Shown here: positions 17,440 to 30,109 of the stretch, in pieces
How the letters are laid out: each line of letters begins with the position of its first letter
How positions within the stretch are numbered: position 1 is the stretch's first letter
The notes under the pieces: generated by a model
Told to the model about the DNA's origin: nothing
The model's input: the letters and a program-made list of their open reading frames with translations, nothing else
Databases searched by the model: none
Position numbers and translations under genes: made by a program
Assembly (NCBI GenBank): GCA_964612485.1
Contig: CAZTFF010000001.1
Span: forward strand, 1 to 64,000
Reading direction: 5' to 3'
DNA: 64,000 nt
Origin: JAFGNV01 sp964612485
GTDB taxonomy: Bacteria > Chloroflexota > Anaerolineae > 4572-78 > J111

Positions 17440-18630
17440 CTAATCGGCGTAGGCAGTTTGAAGATGCTTCTGGCGCTGCAGGAGCATAATTACAAAGATC
17501 AGCGCGTTGATCGTCAGGCTGGCGAAAACCAGCCTTGGCATAGTGTGGGCACCAAGACGCTCGATGGCTTGCCCGGTTACCCACGGCAGCACAACAGCGC
17601 CGAGACTGTCGCCCAGGATAATGATACTGCTGATCGTCGCGGTCAGTTTGATGGATTGCCCGGCCAGGTTGTAGCCCGTTGCCCAAATCGGGGCCATGAA
17701 AAATCCTACCGCCAGCGTCGCGGCCCACAGCATATTGATCGAATTCGGAGTGAGAATCACCACAGCCAGCGCGCCAAGGCCGCCCAGGAACGCCACGGCC
17801 AGAATTTGCGCGGGTTTAAAGCGCGCCGCTACGGGGATAGAGATGGCGCGGCCAAGGGTGAAAGACAGCCAGAAACCGGAAGTTAGATATGCCGCGTGGG
17901 TGGCATCTGCTAACTTGAGGGTCATTGCGTAGGTGAAAATCCAGTTGCCAAAGGTGAGTTCGGAGCCGACGTAGAAAAACAGGAACAGCAGGGCCACAAT
18001 GACCAACGGCAGGATGTTGCGCAGGCTTTCCTGTGGCTGGACTTCGTTCTGGCGTTGGTCCGAGTGTTTCGGGCAGCCGGGTAGAAACAACAGAAACAGA
18101 CTTATCAGCATGGCCAGCCCCGCCAAAGCCCAGTAAGCATACTGATACGTGCCGCCCAGGCTGATGACTTGGGCGAAAATTGTCGGGGCCAGAAACGCGC
18201 CCAGGCCAAAGGCAAAATGCAGCCCGTTTATATAAGGCCCGGCCTTTTGGCCATGAGTCCACATCAGCAAGGTGTTGGCTCCCGTGTTGATCATGCCTGC
18301 GGGAAGGCCGCTGCAAAATGAGATCAGCAGCAAAACCGGCAGAGTGCCCGCCAGCGGCGTGGCCGCGAGCAGCACGGCGCCGATCAGTAGGGCAGAACCC
18401 AGCACCAGATGCCCGCGCGATACACGATCCAGAATGCGCCCGCCCCATATGGTCCCCAGTATTCCCCCCAACGCGCTAACCAGAAAGATCGAGCCGATGG
18501 CGCCCAGCGTGCTGCCGGTCTGTTCGGCCAGCGAAGGCAGGGCAGGGCCGGTGATACCCAGGCCAAAGCCCAGGCTGATAAACAGCAGATAATACCCAAT
18601 GGTATTGCGAAGTTTTGCGTTGTTTGCCAT
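17440..18630 (-). CDS. Major facilitator superfamily transporter
   Basis: Twelve-helix membrane carrier of 396 residues. Hydrophobic segments run through the protein in two halves of six, separated by a charged loop near residues 190-200 (CPKHSDQRQNEVQ). The first half has a GGILGTIWGGRILDR stretch after TM2, the usual MFS motif A position. Substrate cannot be fixed; its place between a beta-mannosidase and a GH130 gene suggests import of mannose-containing disaccharides or oligosaccharides. The stop codon lies close to the 98-bp repeat, and the beta-mannosidase gene ends 26 bp upstream of its start, so cotranscription is likely. Confidence 0.85.
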   Translation of the reverse strand: MANNAKLRNTIGYYLLFISLGFGLGITGPALPSLAEQTGSTLGAIGSIFLVSALGGILGTIWGGRILDRVSRGHLVLGSALLIGAVLLAATPLAGTLPVLLLISFCSGLPAGMINTGANTLLMWTHGQKAGPYINGLHFAFGLGAFLAPTIFAQVISLGGTYQYAYWALAGLAMLISLFLLFLPGCPKHSDQRQNEVQPQESLRNILPLVIVALLFLFFYVGSELTFGNWIFTYAMTLKLADATHAAYLTSGFWLSFTLGRAISIPVAARFKPAQILAVAFLGGLGALAVVILTPNSINMLWAATLAVGFFMAPIWATGYNLAGQSIKLTATISSIIILGDSLGAVVLPWVTGQAIERLGAHTMPRLVFASLTINALIFVIMLLQRQKHLQTAYAD

Positions 18631-18656
18631 AATTTTTTTCTTTTTGAAATAGCCTG

Positions 18657-21203
<2,547 letters not shown>

Positions 21204-21283
21204 GTTTCCTCCATTGGAAATTGATAGGATTGGGTTAAGATTTTAATTCTGTTTTAAAATTTTTACAAAAAACAATTAAAATA

Positions 21284-21312
21284 TTGACTTGAAGTAATGT
21301 TAGTGGTATTAT
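21284..21312 (+). promoter_or_regulatory. Sigma-70-type promoter toward lacI
   Basis: TTGACT (21284-21289), 17-bp spacer, TATTAT (21307-21312) on the plus strand. A transcript from it would start near 21319 and carry a leader of about 435 bases before the LacI gene, passing through both operators. Confidence 0.55.
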
Positions 21313-21407
21313 CGTGGCGAATTATTAAAAATATTTTAGTAAAAATTCAAGAGAAGGCTTCAAAACCGGATAAGGCTTTTGATTCTTTTGTGAATTCATA
21401 CGATATT

Positions 21408-21479
21408 GAAACCGGTTTCATTATGACATACAATTTTTGACTCTGCAAATAAACTGTGCCATAATGTAACCGGTTTCAT
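21408..21479 (-). promoter_or_regulatory. Mannoside operon promoter bracketed by two LacI operators
   Basis: On the minus strand TTGCAG (21443-21448), 17 bp, CATAAT (21420-21425) form a promoter toward the beta-mannosidase gene. The perfect palindrome GAAACCGGTTTC at 21408-21419 begins right after the -10 box and would cover the start site. A near copy, GTAACCGGTTTCAT at 21466-21479, lies just upstream of the -35. The palindrome with a central CG step is of the LacI/CcpA operator type, and the regulator gene lies next door. Confidence 0.75.
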
Positions 21480-21671
21480 CTGAAAACATTTCTTTAATCA
21501 ATTCAGACAAACCAATCACCGGCCAGGTGGCAGGGTGTTTCATTGACCATAGCATTACCACTCAAAATAAATATTTTATAATTTTTAAAAAGACGATGGA
21601 GTCCTGACAACCAAAGATGTGTACCGTTACCCAATGTTGGGTTAGTAACCCTCAGGTTTTGAAGTGTATCA

Positions 21672-21738
21672 AAATACAACCAGAAACCGGCATGGCCTTG
21701 CCAGGGCCAAGTTCGCCGGTCGCGGTTGTATTTTTTTT
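21672..21738 (+). terminator. Strong structured terminator directly before lacI
   Basis: AAATACAACC (21672-21681) pairs with GGTTGTATTT (21724-21733); inside it ACCGGC pairs with GCCGGT and TGGCC with GGCCA, giving a long nested hairpin. Eight T residues follow (21731-21738). It ends only 15 bases before the ATG of the LacI gene on the same strand. Confidence 0.75.
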
Positions 21739-21753
21739 ATTTGACCACCAGCT

Positions 21754-22773
21754 ATGAGTCGAAAATCAACCTCTGTAACTATTCGTGATGTTGCTCAAGA
21801 AGCGGGTGTTTCACCGGCTACGGTCAGCCGTTACATTAACGGTACCGTTCCGGTTTCCGCAAAAGTGGCTGAACGAATTCAAGAGGTGATGGAGTATCTG
21901 AAATATGTTCCCCATGCCGCAGCCCGGCAGCTTGCCACGCGTAGAGCACATGCTATTGGAGTATTGCTGACAGATATGTACAGTGATTTTTTTCCGCCCT
22001 TAGTTGCCGGAATTGAATCAATTGTGCAGCAACAGGGATACAATTTATTGGTTGCCTCGCGCCCAACAGGGGATCGGGGTGATGCTCAAATCCCCATAGG
22101 ACCTCATAATTCAGACGGCATGATTGTTTTTGCCGGCAGCCTTGATGACAGCGAGCTTCTCAAACTGCACCATACCGGTTTCCCATTGGTATTGCTCTAT
22201 CGAACATCGCCGGAAGGCGCGCGCATTCCAAGTGTGACGATCAGAAATAAAAGGGCAACCGGCAAACTCATCGATCATCTCGTTGAGGTTCATCACCGAC
22301 GCAGAATTGTTTTTGCCCGTGGCCCCGCCAACAATAAAGACTCGTGGTGGCGTGAGATGGGCTACCATGAGTCGTTGGAGGCCCATGGTATTGCGCGTGA
22401 CCCAGATTTGATTATCTTGGGAGGATATAACCGGCAAATTGCTTATGAATCAATGTCTAAATTCCTGGAATGCGGTCCCACAGATTTTGATGCGGTATTT
22501 TCCGGCAGTGATGACGCTGCTATCGGCATTATAGATGCGCTTGGTGAAAAAGGATTACGCATTCCTGATGACATCAGTGTGGTTGGTTTTGATGACCTGG
22601 AACTATCTGCTTTCTTGACCCCGCCGTTGACAACGGTCCATGCGCCGTCAGACTGTGTTGGTCAAACGGCGGCGAGACATTTGTTTAATTTGCTGGCAGG
22701 CCAGAAAGTAGACGCTGTCACTCTGCTGCCCACTGAGATTGTCATCCGGCGTTCTTGCGGATGTTGCGCATGA
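21754..22773 (+). CDS. LacI family transcriptional regulator
   Basis: DNA-binding repressor of 339 residues. Residues 6-55 form the LacI helix-turn-helix and hinge helix (VTIRDVAQEAGVSPATVSR, then KYVPHAAARQLATRR), followed by a periplasmic-binding-protein-like ligand domain with SDGMIVF, a GSDDAAIGII stretch and DDISVVGFDD near the end. The last residues RRSCGCCA are Cys-rich. It is divergent from the beta-mannosidase operon, whose promoter carries matching operators, so control of that operon by a mannose-type sugar is likely. The Opp-type operon downstream on its own strand may also be a target. No clear ribosome binding site precedes the ATG, and a terminator ends 15 bases upstream. Confidence 0.9.
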   Translation: MSRKSTSVTIRDVAQEAGVSPATVSRYINGTVPVSAKVAERIQEVMEYLKYVPHAAARQLATRRAHAIGVLLTDMYSDFFPPLVAGIESIVQQQGYNLLVASRPTGDRGDAQIPIGPHNSDGMIVFAGSLDDSELLKLHHTGFPLVLLYRTSPEGARIPSVTIRNKRATGKLIDHLVEVHHRRRIVFARGPANNKDSWWREMGYHESLEAHGIARDPDLIILGGYNRQIAYESMSKFLECGPTDFDAVFSGSDDAAIGIIDALGEKGLRIPDDISVVGFDDLELSAFLTPPLTTVHAPSDCVGQTAARHLFNLLAGQKVDAVTLLPTEIVIRRSCGCCA

Positions 22774-22813
22774 ACGTAATGGTTTAATAATGTAATGGTT
22801 TAGTACGGAAGGG

Positions 22814-22823
22814 GGTGATCACC
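22814..22823. promoter_or_regulatory. Perfect 10-bp palindrome upstream of the Opp-type operon
   Basis: GGTGATCACC at 22814-22823 lies 84 bp before the binding-protein start. Just upstream (22775-22805) the string TAATGGTTTA occurs twice. These may be regulator sites; nothing more can be said from sequence alone. Confidence 0.3.
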
Positions 22824-22906
22824 GAACTTGAATGATGTTGTCTAATGTAGGTGTAGTAATCAATATGGTTCAATAGTTAGTAGTTTATAAAAAAGGAGAA
22901 AGAATA

Positions 22907-24865
<1,959 letters not shown>

Positions 24866-24888
24866 AAACTCCGTAAGCCAGTAATAAC

Positions 24889-24917
24889 AGTCATGCCCCC
24901 GGTTAGGGGGCATGACT
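24889..24917 (+). other. Perfect hairpin between binding-protein and permease genes
   Basis: AGTCATGCCCCC (24889-24900) pairs perfectly with GGGGGCATGACT (24906-24917) around GGTTA. No T tract follows, so it is more likely a transcript-stabilising or partial-attenuation stem than a full terminator. A weaker stem TACAAATTG/CAATTTGTA follows within 80 bp. Confidence 0.75.
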
Positions 24918-25012
24918 ATTACCGCTTAATGCTCGTAATTACAAATTGTGTTTTCTTCGTCTAAAATACGCAATTTGTAGCCCTCTTAGCTGTACTCACA
25001 AGGAGGTGTATA

Positions 25013-26017
25013 TTGAAAGGGTATCGAAATTATTTCTTTAACAAATTTATGTGGTTTTTGGTTACTTTCGTCGCTGCTTTTGTGCTGAATTTCATCTTGC
25101 CCCGCTTGATGCCGGGCGATCCGGTGGCCGCCATCGTCGCCAGGCAGGCCCAGGGCATGAGCAACGCGACCGGGGTGCAGGCGATCTATGAGCACTACAC
25201 GGAGCTGTTTGGCACCAACCAACCTCTCTATGAACAATTTTTTATCTACGTCAAAAATGTGCTGCGCGGTGATTTTGGCTTCTCGTTTAGCCAATATCCC
25301 AGAACCGTAGCCGATGTTCTCAAAGCGTCCCTGATGTGGACGGTGGCTTTACAGTTCCCGGCCATCATCGTTGGCTGGATGCTGGGGAATACGCTCGGCG
25401 CGTTGGCGGCCTATCTTAGGGGCGGTTTTGACAGGGTGTTGATGCCCATCAGTATTTTTATTAGCAATTTGCCGGCATTTGGTATGGCCATCATTCTGTT
25501 GGTTATCTTTGCCGTGAATTTGAATTGGTTTCCCACGTCGGGCGGATATGGATTTGATCTGATTCCCAGCTTTACCTGGCCCTTTATCTGGTCGGTGATT
25601 GTCCACTACCAATTGCCGTTTTGGTCGATTGTGTTGATTGCCATTGGGGGGCAGGCCATTGGCATGCGCTCGATGGCGATCTACGAGTTGAATGCGGATT
25701 ATGTGAAATACAGCCGGTTTATGGGGATCAAAGACCGCAAGATCGTCCGCTATGTATTCAGAAACGCCATGCTGCCGCAGATCACCGGCCTGGCCTTAGC
25801 CATTGGTACGTTGGTGAGCGGCGCGCTGGTAGCAGAGATCATCTTTAGTTATCCGGGGCTTGGCACCACCATCTTGAATGCGGTGTTAGGACAGGATTAT
25901 CCGTTGATCTCCGCCGTTACCCTGATCATTACGTTGATGGTGCTGGTGGCGATGTTTATCATCGAAATTATTTATGGTTTTATCGATCCGCGCATTAAAG
26001 CGGCGCAGACGGATTAG
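25013..26017 (+). CDS. Opp/Dpp-type ABC permease (DppB-like)
   Basis: Inner-membrane permease of 334 residues with about six helices: TM1 near residues 11-30, a periplasmic loop, then the conserved core with the EAA-type loop (AIYELNADYVKYSRFMGI and the following RKIVRYVFRNAMLPQITGL) that contacts the ATPases, ending in IDPRIK typical of DppB. The start is TTG at 25013, supported by AAGGAGG seven bases upstream. It is followed after 15 bp by the second permease. Together they form the channel for the ligand of the family 5 binding protein. Confidence 0.92.
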   Translation: MKGYRNYFFNKFMWFLVTFVAAFVLNFILPRLMPGDPVAAIVARQAQGMSNATGVQAIYEHYTELFGTNQPLYEQFFIYVKNVLRGDFGFSFSQYPRTVADVLKASLMWTVALQFPAIIVGWMLGNTLGALAAYLRGGFDRVLMPISIFISNLPAFGMAIILLVIFAVNLNWFPTSGGYGFDLIPSFTWPFIWSVIVHYQLPFWSIVLIAIGGQAIGMRSMAIYELNADYVKYSRFMGIKDRKIVRYVFRNAMLPQITGLALAIGTLVSGALVAEIIFSYPGLGTTILNAVLGQDYPLISAVTLIITLMVLVAMFIIEIIYGFIDPRIKAAQTD

Positions 26018-26032
26018 AGAGGAGAGGCGATC

Positions 26033-27283
26033 ATGAAACATTTACTGCGACAGGTTTTTCGCGCTCCTAATTTTGTCATAGGATTTGTTATTTTTGTGGC
26101 CTTACTGCTGTTGGTGATTATTTACCCGCTGTTCATTACAGATGCGCCATTGGCCATCATCGGACAGGGTACTTTTTTCCCGCCGGGAACCTATGTGAGC
26201 GTTCGCGACAGCGTTGGCGCTCCTAAATATATCCTCAACCTGGATGATGCCGCGGAAAAACGAATTGCCAACAAATTAGACGATGAGAAACGCCTTGAAA
26301 TGCGGGACTGGCTGGTAGCCACCGGCTTTCCCGAAAGTGAGATAGACCTCACCGACACAGAAAAACTCCTGACACAATGGGAAGAGAATTACGATCCTCA
26401 AAAAAATATTTCCGGTATGACGTTTGCCAAGCAAAGATATTATCAGCGGCTCGATACCTCACTCCAGGGGCTGCTGTCAACAGAACCGCTCATTATCGCG
26501 GCCCAAAACCCGGAAACCGCCGCCCTGGAACAGACCGGCGCGGTTAACCACACGGATTACGTGAATATTAGAGAAGTTGCCAACGTGCGCTTCTTGCCTC
26601 TGGGAACTGAAAACTTTGGCCGGGATATGCTCACGGAATTGGTGATCGCTATCCGAGTATCCTTGCTGATTGGCATTGTGGCCGGTATAGTGGCCACCGT
26701 TATCGGGTTGACCCTGGGCTTGCTGGGAGGATATATTGGCGGCCTCACGGATGACATTATCGTGTTCATCACCAATATCTTTACGGTTATTCCCGGCTTC
26801 GTGCTGTTGATTTTGATTTCATTCAGTATCGGGCAGGAACATCGGGGGGCCTTTGTCATCGCCGTGGTGATTGGGTTGACCTCCTGGGTCTGGACGGCCA
26901 GGGCCGTGCGGTCGCAAGTGATGTCACTGCGTAATCGGGACCACGTCAATTTGTCTAAACTATCCGGGCACTCCATTACGCATATCATCGTCCGCGACAT
27001 CCTGCCCTACATTGCGTCTTATGTAGTGATGGCGTTTATTCTACAGATTGCTTCGGCTATTCTGGCGGAGGCCGGCTTATCGATCCTTGGCCTAGGCCCC
27101 AGAACCACCGAAGTGCCCACATTGGGCTTGATGATGAACTGGGCAATGATCTACCAGGCCCATATCCTGGGCAAATGGTGGGCGTATTTCCCCGTCATCC
27201 TCGCCATCGCTTTGATTACATTCTCGTTGAATTTGATGAATACCGGCCTCGACCAGGTATTCAATCCGGCTCTAAGAGATTAG
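26033..27283 (+). CDS. Opp/Dpp-type ABC permease (DppC-like) with large extracytoplasmic insert
   Basis: Second permease of the importer, 416 residues. TM1 lies at about residues 14-35, followed by a soluble stretch of about 150 residues rich in charged amino acids (for example NLDDAAEKRIANKLDDEKR), longer than in classical DppC. The core begins at the conserved PLGTENFGRDM and continues through five helices with the EAA-like loop around LRNRDHVNLSKLSGHS. The role of the insert is unknown; it would face outward and could contact the binding protein. GGAG precedes the ATG. Confidence 0.9.
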   Translation: MKHLLRQVFRAPNFVIGFVIFVALLLLVIIYPLFITDAPLAIIGQGTFFPPGTYVSVRDSVGAPKYILNLDDAAEKRIANKLDDEKRLEMRDWLVATGFPESEIDLTDTEKLLTQWEENYDPQKNISGMTFAKQRYYQRLDTSLQGLLSTEPLIIAAQNPETAALEQTGAVNHTDYVNIREVANVRFLPLGTENFGRDMLTELVIAIRVSLLIGIVAGIVATVIGLTLGLLGGYIGGLTDDIIVFITNIFTVIPGFVLLILISFSIGQEHRGAFVIAVVIGLTSWVWTARAVRSQVMSLRNRDHVNLSKLSGHSITHIIVRDILPYIASYVVMAFILQIASAILAEAGLSILGLGPRTTEVPTLGLMMNWAMIYQAHILGKWWAYFPVILAIALITFSLNLMNTGLDQVFNPALRD

Positions 27284-27364
27284 GCCTAACCCGTTAAGAC
27301 CTTTGTTTTGTGCAAGGATTTCCATCTGTATTTATCTTATTGGTTCCGGCTATGTCCGGGGTAG

Positions 27365-28387
27365 GTGAGTGATATGTTAGAATCAGAAGTAGTTTTAGAA
27401 GTCAATGAATTAACAACAAAATATATTACCCGTTTTGGCGAAGATATCTACGCGGTTGACCATGTTTCCCTGAAGCTGGAAGAAGGGAAATCGCTGGGAA
27501 TTGCCGGGGAATCCGGCTGCGGTAAATCGACGCTGGCGCTCAGCCTGATGGGCTATTATTTTCCACCGCTGCACTACACCGGCGGCGAGATCATTATCGA
27601 TGGGACGAATATTTCTAAAATGTCCGCGGAAAAAGTTCGTAAATCGATATTGGGTAATGAAATTGCCTATATTCCCCAGGCCGCCATGAACGCGCTGAAC
27701 CCCACCCAAAAGATCATCAATTTTATCGAAGATGTTTTTGAAGCCCATGATCCCTACAAAACCAAAAAAGAGGTTTACGAAATTGCCAGAAAAGCCTTTG
27801 AATTTTTGGGGCTTCCGGCAGACGTTCTGAAAAAATACCCGGTTGAACTTTCCGGGGGGATGAAACAGCGCACCGTCATTGCCATTTCCGTGCTGCTGGA
27901 CCCCAAAGTGCTGATTGCCGACGAGCCTTCCTCCGCCCTTGATGTCACCTCACAAAAGAAAGTTATCAAGATGCTGCGGAATTTGATGGAAAATGGCTTC
28001 ATCAAATCGTTGATCTTTATCACCCACGAGTTGCCGTTGCTGTACAACGTCACCGATGATATTATGGTGATGTACGCCGGGCAGATTGTGGAAATGGGAA
28101 CCGCACAACAAACCGTGTTTGATCCACTCCATCCTTACGCCAAAGGTCTGATGGGGTCCATCATTGTGCCCGAAGAAGGCCTGCGGGATGTCAAACTGAC
28201 GGCCATTCCCGGGACACCCCCTAACCTTAAAAACCCGCCGTCCGGCTGCCGCTTTGCGGCCCGCTGTAAATACGTTCAGCCGGAATGTAAAACGAAGTCT
28301 ATTGACCTTCGCCCGACGGGGAACGGCCGCTTTTACCGCTGTATCTTTTCAGAGGAAGAATTGAGAAGGATGTACAAAAATGACTGA
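27365..28387 (+). CDS. Opp/Dpp-type ABC ATPase (DppD-like)
   Basis: Cytoplasmic ATPase of 340 residues. Walker A GESGCGKST, Q-loop in AYIPQAAMNAL, signature LSGGMKQR, Walker B VLIADEPSSALD and a switch His in FITHE are all present. The C-terminus has the oligopeptide-ATPase extension with GCRFAARC and further Cys (CKYVQPEC, CIF), a pattern seen in DppD/OppD and linked to an iron-sulfur cluster in some members. GTG at 27365 or ATG at 27374 may be the start. The stop overlaps the start of the next ATPase gene by 8 bp, indicating translational coupling. Confidence 0.93.
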   Translation: MSDMLESEVVLEVNELTTKYITRFGEDIYAVDHVSLKLEEGKSLGIAGESGCGKSTLALSLMGYYFPPLHYTGGEIIIDGTNISKMSAEKVRKSILGNEIAYIPQAAMNALNPTQKIINFIEDVFEAHDPYKTKKEVYEIARKAFEFLGLPADVLKKYPVELSGGMKQRTVIAISVLLDPKVLIADEPSSALDVTSQKKVIKMLRNLMENGFIKSLIFITHELPLLYNVTDDIMVMYAGQIVEMGTAQQTVFDPLHPYAKGLMGSIIVPEEGLRDVKLTAIPGTPPNLKNPPSGCRFAARCKYVQPECKTKSIDLRPTGNGRFYRCIFSEEELRRMYKND

Positions 28388-29192
28388 GGAAAAAACATTA
28401 TACTTGAGCGCAACCGGGCTGACCAAGGTATTTGGGTTAGGCGGCCAGAAAACAGTGGCCGTTGATAATGTGGACATCGATCTGTACCAGGGCGAAGTCG
28501 TCTCCATTGTGGGCGAATCTGGCAGTGGCAAAACCACGTTGGCCAAAATGCTGCTGGGATTGATCAGTGTTACCGAGGGAGACATTTACTTCCAGGGGAA
28601 AAAACGCGATATCAGTTCGCACAAGAAGAAGAAGGAATATTGGAAAAATATCCAGGCCATTTTTCAAGACCCCTTCTCCTCCTACAATATCTTCAATAAG
28701 ATCGACTCCGTGCTTTTGGATTGTATCAGCATGCGGGGCGGCCGTAGACTTCCCAAGGAAGAAAAAATAGCGATGATGACCGAGGCTTGCAGCTTCGTCA
28801 ACCTGAAGTTCGAGGAATTGACCAACAAATATCCGTTTGAACTTTCCGGCGGGCAGCAGCAGCGCCTCATGATTGCCCGTATCTTTTTGCTGAAGCCCAA
28901 GATCCTGCTGGCCGACGAACCCACCTCGATGATCGATGCCTGTTCGCGCGCCACCATTCTGGACGAGTTGATGAAACTGCGTGACGAAATCGGGATGACG
29001 GTTATTTTCATCACCCATGATATTGGCCTGGCTTATTACGTTTCCGACAAGGTCTATATTATGGAACAAGGCAAATTTGTGGAAAGCGGCCCGCCCGACG
29101 ACGTGATATTGCATCCCAAAGAGCCTTACACCCAACGCCTGATCGATGATGTGCCCAAAATTTATGAAGAATGGGATCTCTCAACCGTATAG
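28380..29192 (+). CDS. Opp/Dpp-type ABC ATPase (DppF-like)
   Basis: Second ATPase of the importer, 270 residues. It shows Walker A GESGSGKTT, Q-loop in AIFQDPFSSYN, signature LSGGQQQR, Walker B ILLADEPTSMID and FITHD. It lacks the C-terminal Cys-rich extension of its partner and is shorter than typical DppF (about 320 residues). The first codons overlap the partner gene, and the 3' end overlaps or abuts the ChbG-type gene, so the whole set is one transcription unit. Confidence 0.92.
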   Translation: MTEEKTLYLSATGLTKVFGLGGQKTVAVDNVDIDLYQGEVVSIVGESGSGKTTLAKMLLGLISVTEGDIYFQGKKRDISSHKKKKEYWKNIQAIFQDPFSSYNIFNKIDSVLLDCISMRGGRRLPKEEKIAMMTEACSFVNLKFEELTNKYPFELSGGQQQRLMIARIFLLKPKILLADEPTSMIDACSRATILDELMKLRDEIGMTVIFITHDIGLAYYVSDKVYIMEQGKFVESGPPDDVILHPKEPYTQRLIDDVPKIYEEWDLSTV

Positions 29193-30042
29193 CGCCCACC
29201 GGACAACAAACCGATTGCTGGGGTACCCGGCTGAGGCTCGTTTGCTGATCATCAACGCCGATGATTTTGGGATGTGCCATTCAGTAAATGAGGCCATTAT
29301 CGGCGTGCTGCAAGAAGGTATGGTCCGCTCCACAACCTTGATGGTTCCCTGTCCCTGGGCGTTGCACGCCATGCACTTTCTCCAAAACCATCCCGAAATT
29401 TCTTTTGGCGTTCATCTGACCGTTATTTCCGAGTGGGACGATTACCGCTGGGGTCCCGTGACTGCCAGGGATAAGGTGCCCTCCCTGATTGACAACGATG
29501 GGTATTTTTACAACTTTGCACAAATGCCCGGATTTTTGGCCCAGGTCAATTTAGACCAGCTCGAAATGGAATTCAGGGCGCAGATTGAAACCGCGCTGGC
29601 CGCCAGGTTCAAACCGACGCATCTGGACTGGCATTGCCTGCGCCTTGGAAGCAGGCAAGACATCCCGAATTTAATGGTGAGGCTGGCGAAAGAGTACGGG
29701 CTGGCCCTGCGGGTCATTGGGCGATCCTGGATTGAAAAAGTACAAGGCCAGGGCTTGCCCACCATTGATTACGATTTTTTAGACAGCTACCTCATTGACC
29801 CGGCCACCAAAGCCGCCCAATACGCCGAACTGCTGCGCGAGTTGCCCGCCGGCCTGAGTGAGTGGGCGGTTCATCCCGGCCTGGATAGCGCCGAACTCCT
29901 GGCCATAGAACCCGGCGGCAACCATATCCGCCAAACCGATTTTGATTTTTGGACCTCTCCACAGGCCAAAGCGATCATCGAAGAAGAAGGCATCATCCTG
30001 TTAGATTATCGAGCCTTGCAGGATGTTTGGCAAGAGATGTAA
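29146..30042 (+). CDS. ChbG/HpnK (YdjC) family carbohydrate deacetylase
   Basis: Metal-dependent deacetylase-like protein, up to 298 residues. Family marks are LLIINADDFGMCHSVNEAI near the N-terminus, where Asp-Asp binds metal, and THLDWH in the middle supplying a metal-binding His. ChbG removes acetyl groups from chitooligosaccharides, HpnK acts on a hopanoid sugar; the substrate here is unknown. The longest frame begins at 29146, inside the preceding ATPase gene. Family members usually begin just before LLIINADDFG, so a start at ATG 29164 or at a TTG near 29242 (with GAGG before it) may be real. Its place after an importer and before a GH3 gene suggests a role in handling imported acetylated oligosaccharides. 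Confidence 0.82.
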   Translation: MMCPKFMKNGISQPYSAHRTTNRLLGYPAEARLLIINADDFGMCHSVNEAIIGVLQEGMVRSTTLMVPCPWALHAMHFLQNHPEISFGVHLTVISEWDDYRWGPVTARDKVPSLIDNDGYFYNFAQMPGFLAQVNLDQLEMEFRAQIETALAARFKPTHLDWHCLRLGSRQDIPNLMVRLAKEYGLALRVIGRSWIEKVQGQGLPTIDYDFLDSYLIDPATKAAQYAELLRELPAGLSEWAVHPGLDSAELLAIEPGGNHIRQTDFDFWTSPQAKAIIEEEGIILLDYRALQDVWQEM

Positions 30043-30109
30043 TCTTATAAAAACTACATTATCAGTATTTACATTCTTATAGATTGAACTATCAGAAAGG
30101 TTAACTGTT

